Part shown: in pieces, positions 17,992 through 27,500 of the stretch
Numbering within the stretch: position 1 is the first letter of the stretch
How the letters are laid out: each line of letters begins with the position of its first letter
Origin: Burkholderia sp. S171
Lineage (GTDB): Bacteria; Pseudomonadota; Gammaproteobacteria; Burkholderiales; Burkholderiaceae
Length of the DNA: 64,000 nt
Reading direction: 5' to 3'
Assembly: GCF_009766085.1 (NCBI RefSeq)
Contig: NZ_LMUF01000007.1
Coordinates: 302,504 to 366,503 of the forward strand
The notes under the pieces: generated by a model
What the model saw: the letters and a program-made list of their open reading frames with translations, nothing else
Database searches by the model: none
What the model was told of the DNA's origin: nothing
Made by a program: the position numbers and the translations under genes

Positions 17992-18741
17992 TTAAACCAA
18001 ATGCCGTAAGAGCAGTTGAAGACCGAGCGCCAGCATGCAGATATAGAACCATCGGCGGAAGCTGGCCGGGCTGATGTGGCCACGTATGCGTTGACCTAGC
18101 CACATACCGAGCAAGGCAGGGACGACGGCGAGCAACGAACGGGTGAGATCAGTGGTGGTGAACGCGCTTGCACGGGCAAGCCCGATCGCCAATGCCACGG
18201 TCGATACCGTAAATGATAGTCCGAGGGCCTGGACGAGATCTTCTTTTTTTAGATCGAGCGCCTGCAGATACGGGACTGCGGGCACAACAAAAACGCCGGT
18301 TCCGCCCGTGACAAGTCCGGTCACCACGCCAATGACGGGCGACAGCCGCCGCTCATGCCGTGGCGGCACGGTGAAGTGCCACGACAGCAATCCGGAGGCG
18401 GCGTAGAGCGTCAGTGCGGCTCCGAGTCCAGTTAAGGCCCAGACGCCGCCGCTGCCGGCAATGAACGAAGCCGCAGCCACGGTGCCGATCACAATGCCCA
18501 CCATCATCAGCCAGAAGCGCCTGACAAGCGCACCCAGTCGTGGACCTGCAACTAGCTGCCAGACGTTCGTGACGAGCGACGGCAGGATCAGAAGGGAAGC
18601 TGCCTCGGCCGGCAGCATAAGCGTTCCAAGTACACCCATTGCGACGGTTGGCAGGCCCATGCCAGTGACGCCTTTTACCGTGCCTGCTAGCAGGAAGGTC
18701 AGCGTAATGGCAGCGAGACGCGCGGTGTCAGGAGAGGTCAT
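17992..18741 (-). CDS. TauE/SafE-family membrane permease
   Basis: 249 residues from the ATG at 18741; the frame extends to 18861 but the first 40 residues there are polar and overlap the promoter of the divergent LysR gene. Seven or eight hydrophobic segments are visible, with the family's glycine-rich GTVKGVTGMGLPTVAMGVLG in the first repeat and VTGLVTGGTGVFVVP in the second. The family exports sulfite, sulfoacetate or other small anions. It is divergent from a LysR regulator with 134 nt between starts, the usual arrangement for a LysR-controlled exporter. Confidence 0.88.
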   Translation of the reverse strand: MTSPDTARLAAITLTFLLAGTVKGVTGMGLPTVAMGVLGTLMLPAEAASLLILPSLVTNVWQLVAGPRLGALVRRFWLMMVGIVIGTVAAASFIAGSGGVWALTGLGAALTLYAASGLLSWHFTVPPRHERRLSPVIGVVTGLVTGGTGVFVVPAVPYLQALDLKKEDLVQALGLSFTVSTVALAIGLARASAFTTTDLTRSLLAVVPALLGMWLGQRIRGHISPASFRRWFYICMLALGLQLLLRHLV

Positions 18742-18875
18742 TGATACTTTGCAGGAAACTTCGCAGGAAGATGATCTGCTCTTATTTTCCCCAGATTCGC
18801 AATGGGCACAATGCGGAAGATACGTACTCTGCCTTAGGGTATAACTAAGGCTGATCAACAAAAATTTCCCCGGCC

Positions 18876-19769
18876 ATGCGCTTCGATCTGATAGACCTGC
18901 GCCTGTTCCTGTACATCCTTGAAACCGGCAGCATCACGCATGGCGCGGCTCAGGCGAACATGTCGCTGCCGTCGGCCAGTGCCCGTTTGCGCGGCATGGA
19001 GGACGCACTCGGCCTGCCGCTGCTGGACCGAGGCCGCCGTGGCGTTGAATCCACGCCGGCAGGCGACACGTTGGCGCATCACGCGCGTCTGGTACTCGGC
19101 CAGATTGCGCGGATGCAGGGTGAACTGGGAGAGCACGCCGAGGCCCGTAGGACGCGCGTGCGGGTGTGGGCGAACACCGCGGCCGTTACGGAATTCCTGC
19201 CCCGTCCGCTTGGCGGATTTCTTCGGCATCACCCGAACGTGCACATCGATTTGAAGGAGCGGCAGAGCGTCGAGACCATCAAGGCCGTCCTGAGTGGTTC
19301 CGCGGAGATAGGCATTGTTTCCGATGCGGTCGAGCACGGGACGTTGCAGACATTTCCGTTCGCAACGGACAAACTGGTTTTGATCGTCGCGCGCGACCAT
19401 GCGCTCAGCGGGCGTCGTCGTGTCGCGCTCGGGGATGTGGTCGAGGAAGACTTCATCGGCTTGAGCGCAGGCAGTGCACTCCAGGAGTATCTGGGCGAGC
19501 AGGCGCTGTTTGCCGGGCAGCAATTCTACTTTCGCGCGCGGGTGCGGACCTTCGAAAACATATGCTGCATGGTCGAGCAAGGGGCCGGCGTGGGGATCGT
19601 GCCGGCAACCGCTGCGAAGCGCTATAGAGGGACGCCGGGCGTGCACACGGTGGAGTTGACCGACCCCTGGGCCACACGCCGGCTCCTGATCTGCGTTCGC
19701 GATCTAAAGGCGTTGCAACGACCGGAGCGCGCGCTGGTTGAGGACCTTGCCGCGGCCTCTGATGGTTGA
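18876..19769 (+). CDS. LysR-family transcriptional regulator
   Basis: 297 residues. The N-terminal winged HTH is typical (LRLFLYILETGSITHGAAQA, then LSLPSASARLRGMEDALG-like spacing and LLDRGRRGVESTPAGDTL). The remainder is the periplasmic-binding-protein-like effector domain. It is divergent from the TauE-type permease, so it most likely regulates that permease in response to the exported anion. It ends 3 nt before the stop of the convergent DNA-repair-like gene. Confidence 0.9.
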   Translation: MRFDLIDLRLFLYILETGSITHGAAQANMSLPSASARLRGMEDALGLPLLDRGRRGVESTPAGDTLAHHARLVLGQIARMQGELGEHAEARRTRVRVWANTAAVTEFLPRPLGGFLRHHPNVHIDLKERQSVETIKAVLSGSAEIGIVSDAVEHGTLQTFPFATDKLVLIVARDHALSGRRRVALGDVVEEDFIGLSAGSALQEYLGEQALFAGQQFYFRARVRTFENICCMVEQGAGVGIVPATAAKRYRGTPGVHTVELTDPWATRRLLICVRDLKALQRPERALVEDLAAASDG

Positions 19770-19772
19770 ACG

Positions 19773-20870
19773 CTAGCAACTCAGATCGAAATATCCCTTG
19801 GCGAGGCATACGCCGTTCACCAGGATCTCGACGTCGTGCCGCCCGGCATAATGCACGCGCGTGGTGAAGTCCCGAATGTTCTGCGTGCGTTCTATTGCTA
19901 CTTTTTGGCCGCCGTCGAGCGTCAACTCCTTGAGCTTGAATACCTTCGCGGCCGTCACGCCGGATTTCTTCACGTAATGCATCCTGTAGTCGATCACCAG
20001 CCGCTGGCTGTCCGGACACTTGGACGCAAGTTCGAATGACAAGGTCACGCGCTCGCCCAACGCAACCTGGCGTGGCGTCACGGCAAACTTGCTGACCTTT
20101 ACATCGGGTACGCCGCCCGCTCCAATCACGGTCAACGCGCGGCCGTTGCCGGCCTTGATCAGTGAGCGCAGCGCACGCTTAGCGATCCAGGCTGTGTGAG
20201 CGTTTTCGATCGGCCACGTCGCCAGCCGGTCTAGCACCCACTCAGGATGCGACTTGGTCACATCGTTCAGATGATTGGCGACTGACTTGCGAACATATAG
20301 GCTCGTGTCCGAGCGCAAGTTTTCAAGAATTGGCGCGGCCAGCGAAGGATCAACCAGGATTGCATCGAGCCGGAACGACCATGGCAAGCGCGGACGGCTG
20401 CCTTCACTCGCGAGGCGGCGCACGGCGTCGCTGTCATCGCGTGACCAGATTTCCATGATGGCAAGCGCACGCTTCAGATCCTTGCGCAGGAACTCGCGCA
20501 CTGCGAACTCGGACGAGCCGAAGGCCGTGAAAAACTTGAGCGCGTCCATCGATACATCGAAGTCGTCCAAGCCGTATTGTCCAACGTAGTCGGGAAGGAC
20601 AAGCGTTGCAAATCCGTTGTCGATGCGCAGTGCCAGCGCACGAAGAACCTCAAGCGCCTGGCGATAGTCCGCAGGAAGGGTGGCACGCAGCGCCTGAGTC
20701 ATGCGGCGCAGACGCTGCATCAGCGTCAGGTCGTCGAGTTCGGCGAGCGAGATCTTGAGAAACCGCCGCGTGTCGAATGAGGGATAAACCGCTTTGACGT
20801 CGAGCGCCATATCGCGGAATCGGCGCTCGTTGAAGATCTCTTTCAGTGCGGTGGTTTCGGTGTCCGACAT
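19773..20870 (-). CDS. AlkD/AlkC-like DNA alkylation repair (HEAT-repeat) protein
   Basis: 365 residues from the ATG at 20870 (MSDTETTALKEIFNERRF); the extended frame to 20978 reads as a low-complexity Ser/Thr lead with no better start. The body consists of alpha-helical HEAT-like repeats, including FLRKDLKRALAIMEIWSRDD, RRLASEGSRPRLPW and LYVRKSVANHLNDVTKSHPE, as in bacterial alkylpurine DNA glycosylases of the AlkC/AlkD superfamily. Its C-terminal 100 residues are beta-rich, which AlkC-type proteins but not AlkD have. The predicted role is excision of alkylated purines. It stands alone and converges with the LysR gene. Confidence 0.8.
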   Translation of the reverse strand: MSDTETTALKEIFNERRFRDMALDVKAVYPSFDTRRFLKISLAELDDLTLMQRLRRMTQALRATLPADYRQALEVLRALALRIDNGFATLVLPDYVGQYGLDDFDVSMDALKFFTAFGSSEFAVREFLRKDLKRALAIMEIWSRDDSDAVRRLASEGSRPRLPWSFRLDAILVDPSLAAPILENLRSDTSLYVRKSVANHLNDVTKSHPEWVLDRLATWPIENAHTAWIAKRALRSLIKAGNGRALTVIGAGGVPDVKVSKFAVTPRQVALGERVTLSFELASKCPDSQRLVIDYRMHYVKKSGVTAAKVFKLKELTLDGGQKVAIERTQNIRDFTTRVHYAGRHDVEILVNGVCLAKGYFDLSC

Positions 20871-21344
20871 CGTGATCGTTTTCTTGTTGGAGTTGTACTG
20901 GGTTTGCAAGGCGGTGCTATCGGCTGCAAATGATGTTGATGATCCGGCGCCGAAGTTCATCATGAGCGCGGCTTTCACAACACCGGAAAGAGAGTGTAGC
21001 TGCTCGCCCTGTCAGATCTTGTCAGGAGCGGCATTTTTGGGGCCGGTTCAGACTAAATTCAAAAAACCCTCGAACCCCTTTCGCAAGCTTAAGTATCCGT
21101 CGATGCCGCCGTTAACAAGGGGCCAGCCTGCCTGGTTTCAACGCTGTCTTAGATCCATTGATTAGTCACTCGACGACCATCCTGCAATAGCTTTCTCGAT
21201 CCGCATCCAATGACACTTCCACGCCGTTTTGTTCCGTCGCGAACGGGCGCGGTGGATGAGTGCTGCAGAAAGAGTTTTATTGTTTGACACTCTAAGACAC
21301 GTTGAAGGGCCATATCAAATTCAACGTTACGAAGAGTCGTCATT
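20871..21344. other. Intergenic region upstream of chemoreceptor gene
   Basis: 474 nt between the divergent alkylation-repair gene and the chemoreceptor. I see no coding pattern, tRNA or convincing hairpin. A run of A residues near 21060 and an AT-rich stretch at 21275-21340 are the likely promoter areas. No clear sigma-28 (flagellar) promoter was found before the chemoreceptor. Confidence 0.5.
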
Positions 21345-22910
21345 ATGTTTAAAAAAGCGAGTGTTTCCACCTGCCTTCTGGTCGTTCTGGTCGTGTTCTG
21401 TCTTTTCCAGGTCGTCACCGAAGGGCTTGGTTTCTGGTCGCTGACCGCCACTCACGAAGATGTCGATAACCTGTCAAACATCGCACTCAAGCAAGTCAAC
21501 GAGGTCAATGAAACCACTCAGCGACTGATGGATGCGCGGATCAACCTGTCGCGCGCCGGCACCCGCATGGCGCGTGGCGGCACTGAACCGGTCGACATTG
21601 TCCAGCATGCGCGCGAGCAGTTGGCGGTTGCGGACAAGTCGTTCACCGCCTTCGTCAATGCGCCCAAGACCGGCGATGAAAACCGGGCGCGCACGGCCGC
21701 ATTGCAGGAAAAATTCCAGGTGTATCACGGTGCATTGAGTGAGCTGACGCAATACCTCGACGCCAACAATCTGCAGGCGTTCCTCGATCAACCGACCCAA
21801 GGGTTCCAGGACCGCTACCTTGCCGAGCAACAAAATTTTGCCCGGTTTGGCGACGCCGCGAGCCAGTCGTATCTCGATTCCATCGATGCCCGGCTTGGTC
21901 TTTTCCGCGGCGTCGGTCTGGCGATTTTCGCGGCGCTCGTGGCCGGTGTCGTGTTCGTACACGTCGCGTTGCGCCGCGCAGTGGTTGCCCCGCTCGAAGA
22001 GGCCGGCCGTCACTTCGAACAGATTGCCGAGGGCAAGCTCGACGAGCACATTGCCGATCGTGGCAGCAACGAAATTGGCCGCTTGTTCGCGGGTCTCGCG
22101 TCGATGCAGGCAAGCGTCGCGCACACGGTGAAGACGGTGCGCGAATCATCGGACTCGATCAATCTTGGCGCCGATGAAATCGCCACAGGCAACGCGGATC
22201 TGTCGGCTCGCACGGAGAACCAGGCTGCATCGCTGGAAGAGACTGCATCGAGCATGGAGGAACTGACCGCGACAGTGCGCCAGAACGCCGAGCATGCCCG
22301 CGATGCGAACAGCCTTGCAGGCGACGCGCTGACTGCGACATCACGCGGCACGGGCGTGGTCGATCAGGTGGTCGAGAAGATGACCAGCATCGCCAGAAGC
22401 TCGGACAAGATCGCGGAGATCATCTCGGTGATTGACGGTATCGCGTTTCAGACGAACATTCTTGCGTTGAATGCGGCCGTTGAGGCGGCGCGTGCGGGTG
22501 AGCAGGGTCGCGGATTCGCGGTCGTGGCCAGCGAGGTGCGTGGGCTGGCGCAACGCAGCGCGCAATCGGCCAAGGAGATCAAGGAGCTGATTGGTGAATC
22601 GGTTTCGCAGGTCAACGATGGTTCGGCGCTGGCGGGACGCGCCGGTCAGGCAATGCGCGACGTATCGACGTCAATCTCGCGCCTCACGCAGATGATGGCC
22701 GAGATCAGCGCGTCATCGCTTGAGCAAAGCACGGGTATTGAGCAGGTCAATCAGGCTGTAGTGCAGATGGATGAAATGACGCAGCAGAACGCGGCACTGG
22801 TGGAGCAGGCGGCGTCGGCGGCCGCGTCGCTGCATGAGCAGACGCGTCACCTGAAGGCGGCGGTATCGGTGTTCAAGATTCCGGACGAGGGAAGGGTAAC
22901 GCGGTACTAA
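21345..22910 (+). CDS. Methyl-accepting chemotaxis protein (Tar-type)
   Basis: 521 residues. TM1 is at about 7-29, followed by a periplasmic four-helix-bundle ligand domain of about 160 residues with a TarH-like opening ([20 protein letters not shown]). TM2 lies at about 188-210, then HAMP, then a long signalling coiled coil with the conserved hairpin tip [20 protein letters not shown]. Methylation-helix patterns such as [20 protein letters not shown] are present. There is no C-terminal NWETF-type CheR tether. It senses an unknown small molecule, possibly an amino or organic acid, and signals to CheA/CheW. It is monocistronic, with a hairpin downstream. Confidence 0.93.
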   Translation: MFKKASVSTCLLVVLVVFCLFQVVTEGLGFWSLTATHEDVDNLSNIALKQVNEVNETTQRLMDARINLSRAGTRMARGGTEPVDIVQHAREQLAVADKSFTAFVNAPKTGDENRARTAALQEKFQVYHGALSELTQYLDANNLQAFLDQPTQGFQDRYLAEQQNFARFGDAASQSYLDSIDARLGLFRGVGLAIFAALVAGVVFVHVALRRAVVAPLEEAGRHFEQIAEGKLDEHIADRGSNEIGRLFAGLASMQASVAHTVKTVRESSDSINLGADEIATGNADLSARTENQAASLEETASSMEELTATVRQNAEHARDANSLAGDALTATSRGTGVVDQVVEKMTSIARSSDKIAEIISVIDGIAFQTNILALNAAVEAARAGEQGRGFAVVASEVRGLAQRSAQSAKEIKELIGESVSQVNDGSALAGRAGQAMRDVSTSISRLTQMMAEISASSLEQSTGIEQVNQAVVQMDEMTQQNAALVEQAASAAASLHEQTRHLKAAVSVFKIPDEGRVTRY

Positions 22911-22995
22911 GAGCTGACGCCGGTACAAGGGCGCTTGCTCGCCAAAGTTTGCAGAGGCTTCACGATGGCGCAAGCAGGGCTAACAATGCTCACTT

Positions 22996-23023
22996 GGGGG
23001 CCGGCCGCAATTGGGCCGCCCCC
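22996..23023. terminator. GC-rich hairpin between convergent genes
   Basis: GGGGGC and GGCC on the left pair with GGCC and GCCCCC on the right around a 7-nt loop, with one bulged C. It lies between the chemoreceptor stop and the stop of the convergent NTF2-like gene. There is no T-run on either side, so intrinsic termination is uncertain. Confidence 0.5.
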
Positions 23024-23046
23024 AGATCACGTTCGCAGCTTAGCGG

Positions 23047-23433
23047 TCATCGCGTCTCAGGAGTACGCAGCCTCGGCGTGCCCATCTTGAACCATGCCTT
23101 GGCTATTTTCCCGTTCTCGATTTCGTAAATAGCGACCACGTCGATCTCACCGGGACCGTCCGGAAAGGTGCGAGTAACGATCTCCTGGTCGACCACCATG
23201 TTGCCAACCGATATCCGTTTAACGAGCGTGCCGTGAAGATTGGTTTCGCTGAAGCGGGCGACGTGCCGTTCGCGAATCTCGTTTGCTCCGCTAGCCAGCA
23301 AACGCGAAGGGAACTCATAGTATTCACAGTCGTGGGCCCACCACTGCATGAAGTCTTCTATATCCCGGGCGTTATAAGCCTCGAGTTGTTTTTGCACCGG
23401 GAATTCTGCGTTGCTCAACCCGCTTCCGTTCAT
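23047..23433 (-). CDS. NTF2/SnoaL-like domain protein
   Basis: 128 residues. The pattern FPVQKQLEAYNARDIEDFMQWW, a conserved acidic/aromatic core (HDCEYYEFPSRLLASGANEI) and the final VVAIYEIENGKIAKAWFKMG strand are characteristic of the NTF2-like cone fold shared by ketosteroid isomerases and polyketide cyclases. No specific catalytic set is clear. It is a single gene between convergent and divergent neighbours, so context says little. Confidence 0.8.
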   Translation of the reverse strand: MNGSGLSNAEFPVQKQLEAYNARDIEDFMQWWAHDCEYYEFPSRLLASGANEIRERHVARFSETNLHGTLVKRISVGNMVVDQEIVTRTFPDGPGEIDVVAIYEIENGKIAKAWFKMGTPRLRTPETR

Positions 23434-23599
23434 TTCGTGATGTTCCTTGTGCAGTGTGAATGATCTCGGCTATGCGCTGCATTATGAAAGCGCATGCCGA
23501 GTGTCCGCGCCGAGTATTGCAGCGATGCATTGCGACTGTCTATAGCCGCAGCACGCTGGACCTCGGGCACACTGACTAATCAGAGAGTGAAGGGCGGAT

Positions 23600-24271
23600 C
23601 TATTGCCCGGCGGTTTCGCTGGCCGGTCGATCGAAGGAGTCTTTGAAGGCTTTCCAGCCGAGGTTGAAGCCCATGCGCGCAATCATGATGCCGATGACGG
23701 CAGCGGCCAGGCGATCCGATATCGCCAGCCCGGCCATGCTGCCCAGGATGCCAACCGCCGCTATCAGCGCCGAGATTGCGTCCGAGCGCGCATGCCAGGC
23801 GCTCGCAACGAGAAGGGTGGAACGGGTGCGTTTAGCGACCGACATGATGTACCGGAACAGCGCTTCCTTGGCGATGATCACAAACACCGCGACGACCAGC
23901 GCGCTCGCGTGAACGCTGGAATTAGTCGCCGCGTTGGCCACGTGCCCGAGGCTGCTCCAAAGGGTTTCCATTCCGGTTGCGATCAAGAGGAAGGAGATCA
24001 ATAGTGATCCTATGGTTTCGTAGCGATCATATTGATCGTTGACGCTCCGGTGCGCGGCCGTCGCGCTCAGGCGCAAGACCGCCAGCACCATCCCATCTGC
24101 TGCCAGGTCCGCCAGCGTATGAACGCCGTCGGCGAGCAGACCGTCCGAGAAAGCGAGCCAGCCGATGGCAATCTGCATGGCCATCAAGGCCGCGTTTAAC
24201 AGGACGCTCACCTGGGCCGCCTTGAAGGCGGCATTGTGCTTCTCGCGGCCGTGCTCGGACGTCGACGACAT
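23600..24271 (-). CDS. Cation diffusion facilitator lacking the cytosolic domain
   Basis: 223 residues with six membrane segments. Metal-site residues are in the expected places: D48-x2-H51-x3-D55 in TM2 and H160-x3-D164 in TM5 (WHARSDAISA). CDF proteins exchange Zn, Mn, Fe or Co for protons at the inner membrane. Ordinary members have about 300 residues with a C-terminal ferredoxin-like metal-binding domain. This one ends about 15 residues after TM6, and no continuation of the missing domain is evident in the 160 nt downstream. No metal regulator or second transporter is nearby. The start ATG lacks a good ribosome binding site. Confidence 0.85.
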   Translation of the reverse strand: MSSTSEHGREKHNAAFKAAQVSVLLNAALMAMQIAIGWLAFSDGLLADGVHTLADLAADGMVLAVLRLSATAAHRSVNDQYDRYETIGSLLISFLLIATGMETLWSSLGHVANAATNSSVHASALVVAVFVIIAKEALFRYIMSVAKRTRSTLLVASAWHARSDAISALIAAVGILGSMAGLAISDRLAAAVIGIMIARMGFNLGWKAFKDSFDRPASETAGQ

Positions 24272-24595
24272 CGTGGAGGGGAGTTATTAGTGTAGGTACA
24301 GCACCGTAACCGCCCTTCGTGGCGATGATATGACACGGATCGAGGAAGAGGGATGAGGCGGGTCAGAGCGACCGACCCGGTTGGCGCGTGCAACGCCATA
24401 AGGGTCCAGGCAAAGACCTGGACGCGGCCTGCCTCTGCCATTGGCGGCTCAGTGCGGGCGGGCAATATTGCCGATTACTCGTCCCACTCTCTGCCCGATC
24501 TCCGGAAGATTCGGCCAATTTTCTAAAGTGCCATCGACTCTTGCCGTAAAGTCATATACCAGTCTAGAACCAGCTTGATACTTTGAGGTCGTACA
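24272..24595. other. Divergent promoter region, CDF gene and hybrid kinase
   Basis: 324 nt without a plausible ORF. It should contain the promoters of the two divergent genes. The only clear element is TGAGG, 8 nt before the GTG start of the kinase. Confidence 0.45.
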
Positions 24596-27500
24596 GTGGC
24601 AAAACAGCATTCGCTCACGATCCGGATGACTGCGTTTATCGTCGTTGTCTGCGCTTTGCTCGTGGGCACGGATATTTGGCGCAGTGTGGCTGCCCGACAA
24701 GTGCAGTTGAAGGAAATGACGTCGGCCACCGCGAATCTTGCCCGCGCAATGGCGCAGCACGCTAACGACACGATCAAAGAGTCCGACATAGCACTGAGGG
24801 GCATTGCCGAGCGCGTTGAACACGATGGCACCGGCCCGGTTCCCCTGGAACGGCTTCGTCAATTGTTTGCGTCCCGGTTGAGCGAGCTTCCGCAACTCAA
24901 TGGTTTGTTCGTTTTCGATCGGAACGGTCAACTGATCTTGAGCACCGAGCCTGGGAAACCGCGCAGTTATAACAACGCGGACCGGGACTATTTTGTCTTC
25001 CACCGGACTCACGATGATCGCGCTACCCGCGTCGGTGTCCCGTTGCTTAGCCGTGCGACCGGCAAGTGGGTCGTTCCGGTGTCGCGGCGTATTGATGACA
25101 CCGACGGTAAGTTCGCCGGCGTCGTTGTGGCGACCATCGACATCAACTTCTTCTTACGATTCTATGACAGCCTGGATATCGGCCATGCCGGCGCTGCGGC
25201 ATTGGTCCTCGATAACGGGCGCATGGTCGTGCGCAGACCGTTCGAAAGCCGATTCCAGGGCGCGGACGTATCGGAGACGGTTCTTTTTCACGCTCACCAG
25301 CTAAACAAGTCGGGCTCCTTCCTTACAAAGTCATCTCAAGATGGCGTGGTACGGCTTAATAGCTATCGAAGCCTGCAGGACTATCCGCTCTTCGTCGCCG
25401 CGGCTTTATCGCAGCAAGAAATATTGGCCGGCTGGTGGACCGATACGCTTTGGCATTCGGCGGGCGTAGGCGCGCTGGTTATCGCGTTGGCGTTTTTTGG
25501 TTTCCGGCTTATCCGGCTTATCGGGCTGAGGACCGCGGCGGAAGAGAGGCTTGCTGCCAGCCTTGACATCACGCGTGCAATCCTTGATACAGCGATCAAT
25601 CCGATTCTCACCATCGACGGCACGGGGGTTGTGCGCTCGCTCAATCCTGCAGGTGAAAAGGCCTTCGGCTACGCGTCGCACGAGCTGGTCGGGCAAAACA
25701 TCAGGACGCTGGTCCCCGATAACTTCGTCGATGCTTACAACGACTATATCGCGCAGTTCAAGCAACAAGGAAGGACGGGCGGCGGCAGTGGCCGGGAACT
25801 GGCGGGATTGCGCGCGGACGGCTCGATTTTTCCGGCGCATGTTTCCACCGCGCCGATGGTCCTCGCCGGAGAGCTTTGTTTCGTCTGCGTCATCACGGAT
25901 CTCACCGATCAGCACGGACAACGCACAGAGCTTGCCGCTGCGCGAGACCAGTTGTTACTGGCAGCCCAGACAGCAGAGCTCGGTATCTGGTCGTGGCATC
26001 TTGCCGACAACGCGCTCCACTGGAACGCGCGCATGTTCGATATCTACGAACAACCAAAGACCCTGCTCAATAACGGCCTGAATTTTGAACACTGGCGCAT
26101 GCGCGTGCACCCGGCTGATATTGACGCCACGATGCATTCGCTCAATGCCGCGCTTGAGGGCAATGGCGACGAGTTGCCGTTGTTCCGAATCACGCTTCCC
26201 GGCGGCCAGATCCGGTACATCCAGTCACGCATCCGTGTCGAGCGGGACGCGAATGGCACGCCAGAGGTAATGACAGGAATCAACCGCGACATTACCGACC
26301 AGCATCAGCTCGAATTGCGTTTGCGCGAGGCGAAGGAGCAGGCCGATGCAGCGAGTGCTGCGAAGTCGTCCTTCCTCGCGAACATGAGCCACGAAATCCG
26401 GACTCCGATGAACGCAGTTTTAGGCATGCTGCACCTGGTCCAGCTAAGCAACCTCAATCTCCGTCAGCGCGACTATGTCAGCAAGGCGCAGACAGCGGCG
26501 AAGTCCTTGCTTAGCCTGCTAAACGACATTCTCGACTACTCGAAGATCGACGCGGGCAAGCTGCAACTCGACGTCCATCCGTTCGAGCTTGAACCGCTGA
26601 TGCAGGATCTGGGCGTAGTCTTGTCCGGCAATCAGGGCGATAAAAACGTCGAGGTCCTGTTCGATCTGGATTCGGCTCTCCCTGAGTCCCTGATCGGCGA
26701 CAGCCTTCGCCTGCAACAGGTCTTGATCAACCTCGCCGGCAATGCGCTCAAATTTACGTTGACCGGACAAGTCATCGTCAGCGTCGAGTTGCTGCAACGT
26801 CTGGATGCGGCTGTCCGCGTACGAATTGCGGTCACCGATAGCGGCATTGGCATCAGCGACGAGCAGACCGGTCGTATTTTCGAGGGTTTCAATCAGGCCG
26901 AGACATCGACGACCCGCCGTTTTGGCGGCTCAGGTTTGGGATTGGTTATTTGCAAGCGCCTCGTCGGATTGATGGGTGGCGACCTGCTGGTTGAAAGCGA
27001 AGTAGGCGTTGGCAGCCGGTTCTGGTTCGACATCACGCTTGGCGTCGATGGCGCGCATCCGGCCGCCGATGCACCTGTCATCAACCGGCAATTGCGGTTG
27101 CTGGTAGCCGACGATAACCAGATGGCAGGAGAACTGCTGGTTCGAACGGTCGCGGCGCTTGGATGGCAAGCGGACCTGGTGGGCGGGGGTATCGACGCCG
27201 TCAAGCAGATCAGCGAGTCGGTACGCGCCGGGCAACCTTATGACGTCGTGTTAATGGATTGGCGCATGCCGGACCTGGATGGATTGAACGCGGCGCGGCT
27301 CATTCGCGGCGCGAAAGACAGCCTGCCGCTTCCCGTGGTCGTGATGGTCACCGCCTACGGGCGCGAGGTGCTGGCTGAGGCACGCGACAGCGGAGAGGCG
27401 CCTTTTGCAGGCTTCCTGACCAAGCCGATCACGCCTAAGCAGTTGAACGAAGTCGTACTGCGTGCGCTGCACGCCGGGGACACGCATCAGGCCGAGATCG

